Below are positions 26,648-39,006 of a stretch of DNA of 64,000 nucleotides, in pieces. Location: positions 502,833 through 566,832 of the forward strand of contig NZ_JAAZQL010000003.1 of assembly GCF_012275515.1 (NCBI RefSeq), in the 5' to 3' direction. The DNA comes from Novosphingobium sp. SG707 (GTDB lineage Bacteria; Pseudomonadota; Alphaproteobacteria; Sphingomonadales; Sphingomonadaceae). The number at the start of each line of letters is the position of its first letter. The stretch's first letter is position 1. The position numbers and the translations under genes were made by a program. The notes under the pieces are model-generated. The model worked only from the letters and a program-made list of their open reading frames with translations. It ran no database searches and had not been told where the DNA came from.

Positions 26648-26968
26648 ATGATTAATTTTGACTTAAAGGATGTGCAGGCTACTGCTCAGGCCATCAATTG
26701 CGATTGTATGGGTGCATGCAATCGTGGTGAAGCTGTTCAGTGTCTTTACACTAAAACGCTCGATCTGCTCAGTCGCGATGATGAGGATTGGGCGGCGCGG
26801 CTTGAACTGTTGCGTCCGCTGGCCATGGTGGCCGGATTTCAGAAAACCCGTGAGGGACAGCGCGAATGCGCGGCCTATGCGGCCAATCTGGCGGCCGATG
26901 ATGCGCCGGGCGCGCTGGCGGCCTGTCGGCGGCTGATCGAGCTGGACGCCGAATTATCGGGTAAATAA
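26648..26968 (+). CDS. Small Cys-containing protein of unknown function
   Basis: A 106-residue soluble protein I do not recognise. The first 40 residues carry three closely spaced Cys (CDCMGAC) and another soon after, a possible metal or redox site. The rest is an Ala-rich helical domain. ATG 26648 is chosen; TTG 26600 or ATG 26603 would lengthen it, and no start has a strong ribosome site. The opening codons are more A/T-rich than the neighbours. It is 70 bases after the DUF445 gene and convergent with pccA. Confidence 0.6.
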   Translation: MINFDLKDVQATAQAINCDCMGACNRGEAVQCLYTKTLDLLSRDDEDWAARLELLRPLAMVAGFQKTREGQRECAAYAANLAADDAPGALAACRRLIELDAELSGK

Positions 26969-27010
26969 ACGGCGAGGAGCACGAAGGCCCCCCGCCGCCT
27001 CGCCTTAACT

Positions 27011-29032
27011 CTATTCCAGTTCCAGAATGATGTAGTCGACCGGCAGGCTCTCGCCGGGCTTGGCATTGATCTTGCCGATGGTGGCCGATTTTTCGGCGCG
27101 CAGGATGTTTTCCATCTTCATCGCCTCGACCACGGCCAGCGGCTGACCCGCTTCGACCTTGTCGCCTTCCTTGACGTTGAGCGACACCAGCAGCCCCGGC
27201 ATCGGACAGATCAGGAATTTCGAGAGATCCGGCGGGATCTTTTCGATCATGTGATCGGCCAGAGCCGCGACATGGGCGGGCAGGATATCGACCTTGTGGA
27301 TCGCGCCGCGCGTGGTCACTTTCAATCCGGTGCGGGTGATCTCGATCTTGAGCCCCAGCACTTCCTCGCCGATTTCGGCCACGATCAGGTGGTCGCCGGG
27401 CGTATATTCCATCGCCAGATCAACCTGCGCGCCATTGACGCGCACGCTGTCGGCATCGACGCTGACGGCGAAGGTCTCGCCCGCCAGTTTGACCGACCAT
27501 TCCGAAGGCGGGGCCAGATTGGCGGCCAATTGCCCGTCGACCTGACGCGCGCGGTCGGCCCGCGCGGTGGCGACAAAGCCCGAAACCGCCGCGATATGGG
27601 CCAAAGTCTGCGCATCGGTCGCCGCGCCGTGGAAGCCCTCGGGATATTCCTCGGCGATGAAGCCGGTGGTCAGCTCGCCGCTGCGGAAGCGGGGGTGCTG
27701 CATGATGGCCGAAACGAAGTCGATGTTGTGCCCCAGCCCCTCGATCTCGAACTGGTCGAGCGCGGCGATCTGCTTGTCGGCGGCCTCGTTGCGCGTCTCG
27801 CCCCATGTCACCAGCTTGGCGATCATCGGATCGTAGAACATGCTGACTTCGCCGCCTTCATAGACGCCGTCGTCCACGCGCACGCCGTCAATGCCCCGAC
27901 GGCCATTTTCCGCGCCATCGTCGGTCCAGCCGTCCACCGGCGGGCGATAGCGTGTCAGGCGGCCCGTGCTGGGCAAAAATCCGCGATAGGGGTCTTCGGC
28001 ATAGACGCGGTTTTCAATCGCCCAGCCGTCGATCTTCACATCCTCCTGCGTCATGGCCAATTTCTCGCCATAGGCCACGCGGATCATCTGTTCGACCAGA
28101 TCGATGCCGGTGATCGCCTCGGTGACGGGGTGTTCGACCTGAAGGCGGGTGTTCATTTCGAGGAAGTAGAAGCTCTCGCCGCTCTTGTCCGCGCCCGAAA
28201 CGATCAGTTCGACCGTACCGGCGCTGTAATAGCCCACCGCGCGGGCCAGCGCGACGCATTGCTCGCCCATCGCCTTGCGCATGGCGGGGCTGACGAACGG
28301 CGAGGGGGCTTCCTCGACCACCTTCTGATGGCGGCGCTGGATCGAGCATTCGCGCTCATTGAGGTAAAGGATATTGCCGTGCTTATCGCCCAGGATCTGG
28401 ATCTCGATATGGCGCGGGTTGAGGATGAATTTCTCGATGAACACGCGATCATCGCCAAAGGAGTTGAGCCCCTCGCGCTTGACCGCCGGGAAGCCCTCGC
28501 GAACGTCCTGTTCGTTATAGGCAAGGCGCATGCCCTTGCCGCCGCCGCCCGCGCTGGCCTTCATCATCACCGGATAGCCGATTTCCTCCGAAATCCGCAC
28601 AGCATGATCGGTATCCTCGATCTCGCCGACAAAGCCGGGAACGACATTGACGCCCGCTGCCTTGGCCAGTTTCTTGGATTCGATCTTGTCGCCCATCGCG
28701 GCAATCGCGCCTACGGGCGGGCCAATGAAGGCGATGTTTTCCTTCGCCAAAGCCTCGGCGAAAGAGGTGCGTTCCGACAGGAAGCCATAGCCGGGATGCA
28801 CCGCCTCGGCACCGGTCGCCTTGCAGGCCTCGATGATCTTGTCGGCAATCAGATAGGACTGCGCGGCGGGCGAGGGGCCGATATGCACGGCTTCATCGGC
28901 CATCTGTACGAAAGGCGCGCGGGCATCGGCGTCGGAATAAACCGCCACCGTGGCAATGCCCATCCGGCGCGCGGTCTTGATGACGCGACAGGCGATTTCG
29001 CCGCGATTGGCGATGAGGATTTTCTTGAACAT
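27011..29032 (-). CDS. pccA: Propionyl/acetyl-CoA carboxylase biotin-containing alpha subunit
   Basis: The 673-residue subunit joins a biotin carboxylase part (about 1-450, with ATP-grasp and the KILIANRGEIACR start) to a C-terminal biotin carrier domain. The biotinyl Lys sits in the EAMKMEN motif about 35 residues from the end. With the beta subunit it converts propionyl-CoA to methylmalonyl-CoA. ATG 29032 gives the family start; upstream frame to 29113 overlaps the mutase gene and is not used. It is the last gene of the pccB-epimerase-mutase-pccA operon, five bases after the mutase stop. Confidence 0.95.
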   Translation of the reverse strand: MFKKILIANRGEIACRVIKTARRMGIATVAVYSDADARAPFVQMADEAVHIGPSPAAQSYLIADKIIEACKATGAEAVHPGYGFLSERTSFAEALAKENIAFIGPPVGAIAAMGDKIESKKLAKAAGVNVVPGFVGEIEDTDHAVRISEEIGYPVMMKASAGGGGKGMRLAYNEQDVREGFPAVKREGLNSFGDDRVFIEKFILNPRHIEIQILGDKHGNILYLNERECSIQRRHQKVVEEAPSPFVSPAMRKAMGEQCVALARAVGYYSAGTVELIVSGADKSGESFYFLEMNTRLQVEHPVTEAITGIDLVEQMIRVAYGEKLAMTQEDVKIDGWAIENRVYAEDPYRGFLPSTGRLTRYRPPVDGWTDDGAENGRRGIDGVRVDDGVYEGGEVSMFYDPMIAKLVTWGETRNEAADKQIAALDQFEIEGLGHNIDFVSAIMQHPRFRSGELTTGFIAEEYPEGFHGAATDAQTLAHIAAVSGFVATARADRARQVDGQLAANLAPPSEWSVKLAGETFAVSVDADSVRVNGAQVDLAMEYTPGDHLIVAEIGEEVLGLKIEITRTGLKVTTRGAIHKVDILPAHVAALADHMIEKIPPDLSKFLICPMPGLLVSLNVKEGDKVEAGQPLAVVEAMKMENILRAEKSATIGKINAKPGESLPVDYIILELE

Positions 29033-29037
29033 GCGTC

Positions 29038-31162
<2,125 letters not shown>

Positions 31163-31176
<14 letters not shown>

Positions 31177-31612
31177 GCGACCTCTCCATGATTTCGGTCA
31201 GCTGCCCCAGCATATCCTTGGGGTGCAGGAAGAAGATCGGCGTGCCATGCGCGCCGATGCGCGTGGGGCCGAGGATGCGCTTGCCTTGGGCGGTGAACCA
31301 TTCCCGCGCGGCCTCGATATCCTCGACCTCATAGCAGAGGTGGTGCTGGCCCCCGGCGGGGTTCTTGGCGATGAAGCCTGCGATGGGGCTGGTTTCGCCA
31401 AGCGGTTCGATCAGTTCGATCTGCGTGCCGCCATCGGTGCCCAGCGCGCCCGGTTGCTGGGGCGTGTTGACGAAGGCCACCTTCACGCCCTGTTCGGGCA
31501 TGTCGAACGGCTCTGTGATGAGCGTGGCGCCCATCACATCGCGGTAATAGGCAATGGCATCGGCCATGGAAGGCACGGCCACGCCGACGTGGTTGAGGCG
31601 TCCGAGTTTCAT
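31163..31612 (-). CDS. mce: Methylmalonyl-CoA epimerase
   Basis: The 149-residue protein of the VOC (glyoxalase) superfamily begins [13 protein letters not shown] and has the metal-binding His near the start, plus [11 protein letters not shown] and a Glu near the end. It interconverts the (S) and (R) forms of methylmalonyl-CoA. It lies between pccB, 14 bases upstream, and the mutase, with a 14-base overlap, which makes the assignment secure. Length is typical of the family. Confidence 0.95.
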
Positions 31613-31626
31613 GGCATCCTCCCCGC

Positions 31627-33153
31627 TTAGAGCGGAATATTGTCGTGCTTCTTCCAGGGGTTCTCCAGCGCCTTGTTGCGCAATTTGCGCAGGCCCAGAG
31701 CGATCCGGCGGCGGGTGGAATGGGGGTGGATCACCTCGTCGATGAAGCCCTTGGACGCCGCCACAAACGGGTTGGCGAAGCGGTCCTCATATTCCTTGAC
31801 CTTTTCGGCCTGCGCCTCGGCGGGCAACCCGCGGAAGATGATTTCCACCGCGCCCTTGGCGCCCATCACCGCGATTTCGGCGGTGGGCCATGCGTAATTG
31901 AGATCGCCGCGCAGATGCTTCGACGCCATCACGTCATAGGCCCCGCCATAGGCCTTGCGGGTGATGATGGTGATCTTGGGCACGGTCGCCTCGGCATAGG
32001 CGAAGAGCAGCTTGGCGCCATGCTTGATGATGCCGTTGTGCTCCTGCGCGGTGCCGGGCAGGAAGCCGGGAACGTCCACAAAGGTCAGGATCGGGATGTT
32101 GAACGCATCGCAGAAGCGCACGAAACGCGCCGCCTTCTTCGACGAATTGATGTCCAGCACCCCGGCAAGCACCAAGGGCTGATTGGCGACCACGCCCACC
32201 GTCTTGCCCTCGATCCGGCCAAAACCGCAGATGATATTGCCCGCATGGCCCGGCTGGATTTCAAAGAAATCGCCTTCGTCCAGCGTCTTGCGGATCACTT
32301 CCTTCATATCATAAGGCTGGGTCGCGCTGGCCGGGATCACCGTGTCGAGACTGTCCTCGATGCGGTCCCACGGGTCGGCATTGGGGCGCTCGGGCACTTC
32401 TTCCTTGTTCGACAGCGGCAGGAAGTCGAAGAATTCGCGCGCCGTCAGCAGCGCCTCGATATCATTTTCCAGCGCCAGATCGGCCACGCTGGTCTTGGTG
32501 CTGTGCGTGATCGCGCCGCCCAGCTCTTCCTGCGTAACCACTTCATTCGTCACGGTTTTGACCACATCGGGGCCGGTGACGAACATATAGGAGCTGTCCT
32601 TCACCATGAAGATGAAGTCGGTCATGGCGGGCGAGTAAACCGCGCCGCCCGCGCAAGGGCCCATGATGAGGCTGAGCTGGGGCACAACCCCCGAGGCCAG
32701 CACATTGCGCTGGAAAATCTCGGCATAGCCGCCAAGCGAGGCCACGCCTTCCTGAATGCGCGCGCCGCCCGAATCGTTAAGGCCGATGACAGGCGCACCC
32801 ACCTTCATCGCCATATCCATGATCTTGCAGATCTTCATCGCATGGCGTTCGGAAACCGCCCCGCCAAACACGGTGAAATCCTGCGAAAACACGAAGACGA
32901 GGCGGCCGTTGATCGTGCCGCTGCCCGTAACCACGCCGTCGCCGGGGATCGTGTTGTCGGGCATGCCGAAATCGACGCAATTGTGTTCGACATACATGTC
33001 GACTTCTTCAAAGCTGCCCTCGTCGAGCAGAACCTTGAGGCGTTCACGCGCGGTCAGCTTGCCCTTGGCATGTTGGGCATCGATCCGCTTCTGGCCGCCG
33101 CCCATCCGGGCCGCTGCCCGCCGCCGCTCCATCTCCGCCACATTCGCGCTCAT
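31627..33153 (-). CDS. pccB: Propionyl-CoA carboxylase beta subunit
   Basis: The 508-residue carboxyltransferase has the two crotonase-like halves of the family, with the acyl-CoA pocket glycines in [12 protein letters not shown] and the later biotin-side [12 protein letters not shown] stretch. It transfers carboxyl from biotin on the alpha subunit to propionyl-CoA. As the first gene of the operon it faces the divergent ScfR-type regulator, whose putative TTTGCAAA operator lies between them. Confidence 0.95.
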   Translation of the reverse strand: MSANVAEMERRRAAARMGGGQKRIDAQHAKGKLTARERLKVLLDEGSFEEVDMYVEHNCVDFGMPDNTIPGDGVVTGSGTINGRLVFVFSQDFTVFGGAVSERHAMKICKIMDMAMKVGAPVIGLNDSGGARIQEGVASLGGYAEIFQRNVLASGVVPQLSLIMGPCAGGAVYSPAMTDFIFMVKDSSYMFVTGPDVVKTVTNEVVTQEELGGAITHSTKTSVADLALENDIEALLTAREFFDFLPLSNKEEVPERPNADPWDRIEDSLDTVIPASATQPYDMKEVIRKTLDEGDFFEIQPGHAGNIICGFGRIEGKTVGVVANQPLVLAGVLDINSSKKAARFVRFCDAFNIPILTFVDVPGFLPGTAQEHNGIIKHGAKLLFAYAEATVPKITIITRKAYGGAYDVMASKHLRGDLNYAWPTAEIAVMGAKGAVEIIFRGLPAEAQAEKVKEYEDRFANPFVAASKGFIDEVIHPHSTRRRIALGLRKLRNKALENPWKKHDNIPL

Positions 33154-33221
33154 CGGGTATCCTCTTGCAAAACCACTTGAGGCCGCGATGCGCCATTCAT
33201 CTTGACCCGTCCACAGTAATG

Positions 33222-33251
33222 TTGCAAATTTGCAAAGGAAGAATTTGCAAA
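33222..33251. promoter_or_regulatory. TTTGCAAA repeats between pccB and its regulator
   Basis: Three copies occur in 30 bases: TTGCAAA at 33222-33228, TTTGCAAA at 33229-33236 and TTTGCAAA at 33244-33251. This 8-base palindrome is the motif I recall for PccR of Rhodobacter. Spacing differs from the two-copy arrangement reported there, so identity of the operator is likely but unproven. It sits directly between divergent starts. Confidence 0.65.
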
Positions 33252-33269
33252 AATTAGCGAGAGGACATC

Positions 33270-34670
33270 ATGAAAAGGCGGCTCTATGCGGGGCGATTCC
33301 TTAAAGCCCTGCGCGAGGACCATGGCCTGAAACAGGGCGCGCTGGCGCAAAGGCTGGGGATCAGCACGCCCTATCTCTCGCAATTGGAAAATGATACGCG
33401 GCCGATGACCTTGGCGCTGGCCGAAAGGGTGCGCGAAATCTTCCCGGTGGATTGGGCCGACATGGCCGAAACCCCGGTCGAGCCCATCGTCACCGAATTG
33501 CTGGAGGCCTCCGCTGATCCGTTGCTGGGCGATTTGCCCGCCGATCAGATCGAGCGCGTGGCCGACCAGTTTCCCCAATTTGCCGAGCAATTCGCCCATC
33601 TCTACCGCCTGCACAAACGCGATTCGCAGCGTCTGGCCGCGATGGATGAAGCCTTGGGGGCCGACAGCGTGTCGGGTGGCCGCCTGCCGTGGGAGGAGGT
33701 GCGCGACTGGTTCCATCTGGCCGACAATTACGTCCATCTCATCGACTCCAGCGCCGAGGCCATGGCAGGCGCCCTCTCGCGCCATTTGCCCACGCCCGAC
33801 ACCGCGCAATTGACCGCATGGTTCGAGCGGCGGGGCATCACCCTGCGCCATCTGCCCGGCGCGCCGATCCGCCGCTATGACGAGGCCCGCCGCGAACTGA
33901 CGCTGGATGCGGGCCAGCCCCATGAGAGCCTGCGCTTCCAACTGGCCTATCAGCTTTGCGCCATCGCGCTGGCGCAGGAAATTGCCGAGACGGTGGAAAA
34001 GGGCGGGATGCGAACGCAAACCGCGCGCAATCTGCTTTCGGTGGGGCTGACCAATTATGCGGCGGGGGCGCTGTTGATGCCCTATCGCCCGTTTCGCGAT
34101 GCGGCGCGGCGGCTGCGCCATGACATTGACGGCTTGCGCCAGATTTTTGGCACCAGTTTTGAACAGACCTGCCACCGCCTGTCCAACCTGCAAAGGCCGC
34201 ACCAGCGCGGCGTGCCGATCGCTTTTTGCCGCATCGATATGGCGGGCAATATCACCAAGCGCCACGCGGCCAATGGTCTGCAGTTCGCCCGTTTCGGCGG
34301 CGCCTGTCCGCTGTGGATCGCGCATGAGGCGGTGGCGATCCCCGACCGTATCCATCTGCAAGTGGCCGAGATGCCCGAGGGGCGGCGCTTTGTGTTCCTT
34401 GCCAAGGGGCTGGTCAAACCCTCGGACGCCTATTTCCGCCCGCCGCGCCGTTATGCGGTGGTGCTGGGGTGTGAAGTCACGCTGGCCAGCGAGTTCATCT
34501 ATGCCGACACGCTCAATCTGGAATGCGAGGAGGCGGTGGCGCGGATCGGCATTTCCTGCCGCATCTGTTCGCGCCACGATTGCCAACAGCGCGCCTATCC
34601 GCCCAATGACAAGGCCATCGACATCACCACGAACCAACGCGGCTTCATCCCCTATCGCATTCTGGATTAA
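33270..34670 (+). CDS. Short-chain fatty acyl transcriptional regulator (ScfR/PccR-like)
   Basis: The 466-residue protein has an N-terminal XRE helix-turn-helix (about 10-65) and a long ligand/sensor part ending with the family Cys cluster (Cys430, Cys433, Cys438 in CRICSRHDC). The group includes RamB and PccR, which regulate acetate or propionate metabolism. Divergence from the propionyl-CoA operon supports control by propionyl-CoA or a related acyl-CoA, with operator TTTGCAAA in the gap. Activator or repressor mode is not visible. Confidence 0.88.
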   Translation: MKRRLYAGRFLKALREDHGLKQGALAQRLGISTPYLSQLENDTRPMTLALAERVREIFPVDWADMAETPVEPIVTELLEASADPLLGDLPADQIERVADQFPQFAEQFAHLYRLHKRDSQRLAAMDEALGADSVSGGRLPWEEVRDWFHLADNYVHLIDSSAEAMAGALSRHLPTPDTAQLTAWFERRGITLRHLPGAPIRRYDEARRELTLDAGQPHESLRFQLAYQLCAIALAQEIAETVEKGGMRTQTARNLLSVGLTNYAAGALLMPYRPFRDAARRLRHDIDGLRQIFGTSFEQTCHRLSNLQRPHQRGVPIAFCRIDMAGNITKRHAANGLQFARFGGACPLWIAHEAVAIPDRIHLQVAEMPEGRRFVFLAKGLVKPSDAYFRPPRRYAVVLGCEVTLASEFIYADTLNLECEEAVARIGISCRICSRHDCQQRAYPPNDKAIDITTNQRGFIPYRILD

Positions 34671-34680
34671 TAGGCGCCAA

Positions 34681-35289
34681 TTAGTAGGCGGCCGTAAAAC
34701 GTGCGTGCGGGTGCTTATGGGCCTCCAGCTCGTCGACCATGGCGATGGCATAGTCGGCAAAGCTGATCTTGCTTTCGCCCGCCTCGTCCACCACCAGATC
34801 GTCCTTGCCGCCGCGATAGGTGCCAAGGCGCGGCCCTTCGAAAATGAAGGCGGCGGGCGAGAAGAAGGTCCAGTCAATGTCGGTTACGGCGCGCAGATCG
34901 TCGAGGAAGGTGATTCCGCCCATGGCCGCGCCCTTCCACGCCTCGGGGAAGTCCGGGCCGTCGATCAGGCGCTCGCCCGAGGGCAGCTTGAGGCTGGCCG
35001 CGCCGCCCGTCACCAGCAGACGGCCCACGCCCGCCTGACGCAGGGCGGACAGCAGCGTCTGCGCCGGGACATCGAAATGCAGCGCGCTGATCACCGCATC
35101 GACGCCCGCGATCAATCCGGCCAGAGCCGCCGGGTCCGAAGCATCACCCTGCACCGCGCTTACGTCGTCGGCTGCGGGGATCGCTTCAGGCTTGCGGGCG
35201 ATGGCCACCACCTGATGCCCGCGCGCGGCCAGTTCCCTGGTGATTTCCGATCCTGCGCGGCCGCTGGCGCCCAACACTGCAACTTTCAT
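34681..35289 (-). CDS. NAD(P)-binding oxidoreductase (NmrA/YwnB-like)
   Basis: A 202-residue Rossmann protein with the N-terminal GASGRAGSE nucleotide loop, a VTGGAAS segment and no extended catalytic motif of classical SDRs. It resembles atypical SDRs such as YwnB that bind NAD(P)H. Its exact substrate is unknown. It is divergent from an HxlR-type regulator; the perfect palindrome between them suggests it is the regulator's main target, as in many HxlR-reductase pairs. Confidence 0.8.
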   Translation of the reverse strand: MKVAVLGASGRAGSEITRELAARGHQVVAIARKPEAIPAADDVSAVQGDASDPAALAGLIAGVDAVISALHFDVPAQTLLSALRQAGVGRLLVTGGAASLKLPSGERLIDGPDFPEAWKGAAMGGITFLDDLRAVTDIDWTFFSPAAFIFEGPRLGTYRGGKDDLVVDEAGESKISFADYAIAMVDELEAHKHPHARFTAAY

Positions 35290-35305
35290 TTTTGATGCTC
35301 CATCA

Positions 35306-35322
35306 GGTTTCTAATGGAAACC
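35306..35322. promoter_or_regulatory. Palindromic operator between oxidoreductase and hxlR-type gene
   Basis: GGTTTC (35306-35311) and its exact complement GAAACC (35317-35322) flank TAATG. The palindrome lies 16 bases upstream of the oxidoreductase ATG and just before the regulator start. A further GGAAAC half-site follows near the regulator start. This is the expected position for the HxlR-type protein to bind. Confidence 0.6.
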
Positions 35323-35344
35323 AGGTGTGCTATGGAAACGCATC

Positions 35345-35758
35345 ATGCAAGAGAGCACTTTTCTTTCACCAGCTTACCCGCACGTAACCACCTCGAAACG
35401 GGGCGATGTTTTCGCGCGCAATTGCCCCACCCGGCAATTGCTGGACCGGGTGGGCGATAAATGGAGCATCCTGCTGCTCGGCATGTTGGGCGAGGGGGAG
35501 ATGCGCTTCAGCGCTCTCAAACGCCGGGTCGACGGCATCTCGCAAAAGATGCTGGCGCAAACCCTGCGCACGCTGGAGCGCGACGGGCTGATCACCCGCC
35601 ATGTCGAACCCACTGTGCCGGTCAGCGTGACCTATGCGATCACCCCGCTGGGGCGCGAATTGCTGAGTGCGCTGCAATGGCTGATCGATTGGGCCGAAAC
35701 GCGGATGGGCGCGGTGGCGCAGGCGCAGGTGGCCTATGACCTGCGCATGGCCGATTAG
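35345..35758 (+). CDS. HxlR family transcriptional regulator
   Basis: A 137-residue winged-helix protein with the HxlR start pattern [22 protein letters not shown], where the Cys before the helix is the redox- or electrophile-sensing residue in several family members. The helix-wing segment follows with [20 protein letters not shown] 35327 is an alternate start, but ATG 35345 is preferred. Its stop overlaps the stop of the convergent diguanylate cyclase gene. It probably controls the divergent oxidoreductase gene. Confidence 0.88.
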   Translation: MQESTFLSPAYPHVTTSKRGDVFARNCPTRQLLDRVGDKWSILLLGMLGEGEMRFSALKRRVDGISQKMLAQTLRTLERDGLITRHVEPTVPVSVTYAITPLGRELLSALQWLIDWAETRMGAVAQAQVAYDLRMAD

Positions 35759-37530
35759 GCCGCGATGGCCATCTGGTTGCGCCCGGCCCCTTTGGCGCGA
35801 TAGAGCGCGGCATCGGCCTGCCGAAAAGCCTCCTCGGGCGGCATGTCGGCGTTCAGCGGGGTCAGGCCGACGCTGACCGTCACCCGCACCACTTCGCCCA
35901 GAATCGAGCGCCCCTCGCTCTCGGCCAGACGGGTGCGCACCCTTTCGCAGATCAGCCCTGCCTGCTCCAGCGAGACATCGCGCAGCAGCACGCCGAATTC
36001 CTCGCCCCCCAGCCGCGCCACCACATCGCCCGCGCGCACTGTCCCGCACAGCAAGGTGGCAAACATCGTCAGGATGCGGTCGCCCGTGGCATGGCCATAG
36101 ACGTCATTGATCCGCTTGAAATGATCCAGGTCGAACAGGGCCAGACAACCGCTTCCGCCCGCCTCTCTGTCGCGGGCCATGGCGCGGTCAAAGGCGCGCC
36201 GGTTGCCAAGCCCGGTCAACGGATCGGTATTGGCCTCATGCGCCAGATTTTCGATCAGCCGCCGCCGCGCCGAATTGTCGCGGATGATCGACACCGTGCC
36301 GTTGGGCACCCCGCGCCGGTCCAGCGTGGCGCACATATGGCTTTCCACCCAGGTTGATCCACCATCCTTGCGCATGACCCGGCATTCGACCGCCACGGTG
36401 CCCTCCGGCTCGCACAGCGCCTGAAAGCGGGCGTCGAACACGGCCTGCTCGTCCTCGGGATGGACCAGGTCATAAGCCGAGCGGCCCACCAGTTCCTCGG
36501 CCTGATAGCCCCATAGCCGGGCTCCTTCCTCCGATACCGAGCGCAAGGTGCCATCCAGATTGACTCGCATGATGACATCGCCGGTCCGCTCGACGATCAG
36601 TCGGTGCAGGGCTTCGGCATCGCGCAGGTTCTGCATCAGGCGGCGGCGCGATTCCAGCTCGGCCGCCACCGGCAGCAGGATCAGCACCACGCAGGCAAAA
36701 TAGATCTGCAGCACCAGCAGCTTGGTCGGCATATCGAGATGCAGCAGCATCGTGGGCCCATGGCCCGTCATCGTGCCGATCAACCCGCCGCAGATCAGGA
36801 CCAGCAGCGAGGCCACCGCCCCGATCCGCCCCAGCCGGAACGTGGCCGCCACCATCGGCACCAGCGGCACAACCACCAGCGGAATCCGGTTTTGCCCAAA
36901 CGTGGCCAGCGTGGCCAGCGATACCGCGCCCATCAGAACCAGCGCTTCGCCCAGGCGTTCGCGGCGGAATTTGGCCGCATCCAGACGGCGGCGGCGCAGC
37001 ACCAGAAAGATCGGCGGGGCAAAGGTGACGAGGCTGAGCGCATGGGCGCCGAACCAGTCGCGCCATGCGTTGAAAAAGGGGATGCCTGTGGCGCCATGGG
37101 CCGCCCACGCGCCGATAAAGGCTGAGGCGGCAGGCGCAATCACCCCGGCGACCAGCAGGAAACTGACCACATCGCGGATCGATTCAAACCGGGTAAAACG
37201 CGGAGAAAGATGGCGCAGCAGACTGGCGGCCAGCCATGCCTCGAACAATCCCGCCAGCGTCAGCGGCAGCGTATAGGCCCCGCCAAACCCGCGCAGCGCA
37301 ATCGCCAGAGCCCCCGCCGGAAAGCACAGCAGCAGCGCCATGGCCCAGCGCCGATGCGGCATCGCCGCCAATGCCGAGAACAGCACCGCGCTCGCCGGCC
37401 AGACAATCGCCACCCCGCCATTGAAGCGCGTCAGCTGCAGGGCGAGCAGCGCGCTGGCGAAATAGATCGGGCACAGCAACAGGCTTTGCCCGAAATATTG
37501 CAGGAGCAAGGCGCGGACTCGAGCACTCAT
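35755..37530 (-). CDS. MASE1-PAS-GGDEF diguanylate cyclase
   Basis: The 591-residue protein has an N-terminal MASE1 membrane sensor (about 15-290, eight or so helices), a PAS domain (about 300-420) and a GGDEF domain (about 425-590). The active-site signature is GGEEF at about 507-511, and RAGD five residues before it fits the RxxD inhibitory site, so it should make cyclic di-GMP with feedback control. No EAL domain is present. It is convergent with the HxlR-type gene (overlapping stops). Such cyclases often favour biofilm, consistent with the exopolysaccharide locus in the window, but no direct link is shown. Confidence 0.92.
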   Translation of the reverse strand: MSARVRALLLQYFGQSLLLCPIYFASALLALQLTRFNGGVAIVWPASAVLFSALAAMPHRRWAMALLLCFPAGALAIALRGFGGAYTLPLTLAGLFEAWLAASLLRHLSPRFTRFESIRDVVSFLLVAGVIAPAASAFIGAWAAHGATGIPFFNAWRDWFGAHALSLVTFAPPIFLVLRRRRLDAAKFRRERLGEALVLMGAVSLATLATFGQNRIPLVVVPLVPMVAATFRLGRIGAVASLLVLICGGLIGTMTGHGPTMLLHLDMPTKLLVLQIYFACVVLILLPVAAELESRRRLMQNLRDAEALHRLIVERTGDVIMRVNLDGTLRSVSEEGARLWGYQAEELVGRSAYDLVHPEDEQAVFDARFQALCEPEGTVAVECRVMRKDGGSTWVESHMCATLDRRGVPNGTVSIIRDNSARRRLIENLAHEANTDPLTGLGNRRAFDRAMARDREAGGSGCLALFDLDHFKRINDVYGHATGDRILTMFATLLCGTVRAGDVVARLGGEEFGVLLRDVSLEQAGLICERVRTRLAESEGRSILGEVVRVTVSVGLTPLNADMPPEEAFRQADAALYRAKGAGRNQMAIAA

Positions 37531-37621
37531 GGACGCACACTGCCATGCAAAAGTTTAAGAAAGCCTCGCCGCTCGCACGATCCTTTTGCGCAAGCGGCGC
37601 CCGCAGGCCGCCCATGCAAAA

Positions 37622-37651
37622 GGCCCCGCAGCGCCGATGCGCCACGGGGCC
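37622..37651 (-). terminator. Rho-independent terminator of sucC
   Basis: Arms GGCCCCG (37622-37628) and CGGGGCC (37645-37651) form a stem. Read on the minus strand it is followed by TTTT and lies about 25 bases after the sucC stop, separating it from the diguanylate cyclase gene. Confidence 0.75.
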
Positions 37652-37675
37652 ATTTTCCCGGAAATCGAAAAAGGC

Positions 37676-38875
37676 TTACTTGGCCTTGTTGACTTCCGCG
37701 ACGATCTTCTTGGCAGCGTCGCCCAGATCGTTGGCCGCCACGATGGGCAGGCCCGAATTGTTGAGCAGTTCCTTGCCCAGTTCGACGTTGGTGCCTTCGA
37801 GGCGAACCACCAGCGGAACCGACAGGTTGACGTCCTTGGCTGCGGCGATGATGCCCGCGGCAATGACGTCGCACTTCATGATGCCGCCAAAGATGTTGAC
37901 CAGAATGCCTTCGACCGCCGGGTCCGACAGAATGATCTTGAAGGCCGCCGTCACCTTCTCGGTGGTGGCGCCGCCACCCACGTCGAGGAAGTTGGCCGGG
38001 AAGGCGCCGTTGAGCTTGATGATGTCCATCGTCGCCATGGCCAGGCCCGCGCCGTTCACCATGCAGCCGATGTTGCCGTCGAGCTTGATGTAGGCCAGGT
38101 CATACTTGCTGGCTTCGATTTCGGCCGGATCTTCTTCGGTTTCGTCGCGCATCGCGAACACGTCGGGGTGACGGAACAGCGCGTTCGAATCGAAGCTCAT
38201 CTTGGTGTCGAGCACCAGCAGGTTGCCGTTCACGTCTTCAACCAGCGGGTTGATTTCGAGCATCGAGCAGTCGAGCGACACGAAAGCGTCGAACAGCTGC
38301 TTGGCCAGAACCTGCGCCTGCTTGTTGGTGTCGCCCTTCAGCTTGAGCGCGAAGGCGATCGAGCGGCCGTGGTGCGGCTGGAAGCCGGTGGCCGGGTCGA
38401 TGGTGACCGTGGTGATCTTTTCGGGCGTGTCATGGGCGACGGCTTCGATGTCCATGCCGCCTTCGGTCGACACGATGAAGGCGACGCGGCCGGTGGCGCG
38501 ATCGACCAGCAGCGAGATGTAATATTCCTTGGCGATGTCAACGCCGTCGGTGACATACAGGCGGTTGACCTGCTTGCCCGCTTCGCCGGTCTGCACGGTC
38601 ACCAGCGTGTTGCCGAGCATTTCCTTGGCGTGCGATTCGACTTCTTCGAGGCTCTTGGCCAGACGGACGCCGCCCTTGGCGTCGGCGGGCAGTTCCTTGA
38701 ACTTGCCCTTGCCGCGGCCACCGGCGTGGATCTGCGACTTCACAACATAGAGCGGCCCGGGCAGTTGCTTGGCGCCTGCAACGGCTTCTTCAACGGACAG
38801 GGCCGGATAGCCCGCCGGAATGGCAACGCCGAACTTGGCCAGCAGTTCCTTGCCCTGATACTCATGGACGTTCAT
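37676..38875 (-). CDS. sucC: Succinyl-CoA synthetase beta subunit (ADP-forming)
   Basis: The 399-residue subunit opens [16 protein letters not shown], the family start, with an ATP-grasp domain followed by the CoA-ligase-like C-terminal domain ([13 protein letters not shown]). It makes ATP while converting succinyl-CoA to succinate in the TCA cycle. The partner sucD would normally be next on this strand, but the gene downstream is not sucD and a terminator closes sucC. sucD must lie elsewhere in the genome. Confidence 0.96.
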   Translation of the reverse strand: MNVHEYQGKELLAKFGVAIPAGYPALSVEEAVAGAKQLPGPLYVVKSQIHAGGRGKGKFKELPADAKGGVRLAKSLEEVESHAKEMLGNTLVTVQTGEAGKQVNRLYVTDGVDIAKEYYISLLVDRATGRVAFIVSTEGGMDIEAVAHDTPEKITTVTIDPATGFQPHHGRSIAFALKLKGDTNKQAQVLAKQLFDAFVSLDCSMLEINPLVEDVNGNLLVLDTKMSFDSNALFRHPDVFAMRDETEEDPAEIEASKYDLAYIKLDGNIGCMVNGAGLAMATMDIIKLNGAFPANFLDVGGGATTEKVTAAFKIILSDPAVEGILVNIFGGIMKCDVIAAGIIAAAKDVNLSVPLVVRLEGTNVELGKELLNNSGLPIVAANDLGDAAKKIVAEVNKAK

Positions 38876-39006
38876 CGGTGCTTCTCGCTATTGCAGGCCT
38901 GATGGCCCTTTGGTCGGCGGCGGGCTAAGCACAGGTGATGGGCGATGGGAAGGGAAAGATGTGCTAATCATTCTTAATTGCAAACTTTCCTATCGACGGG
39001 CCGCCG

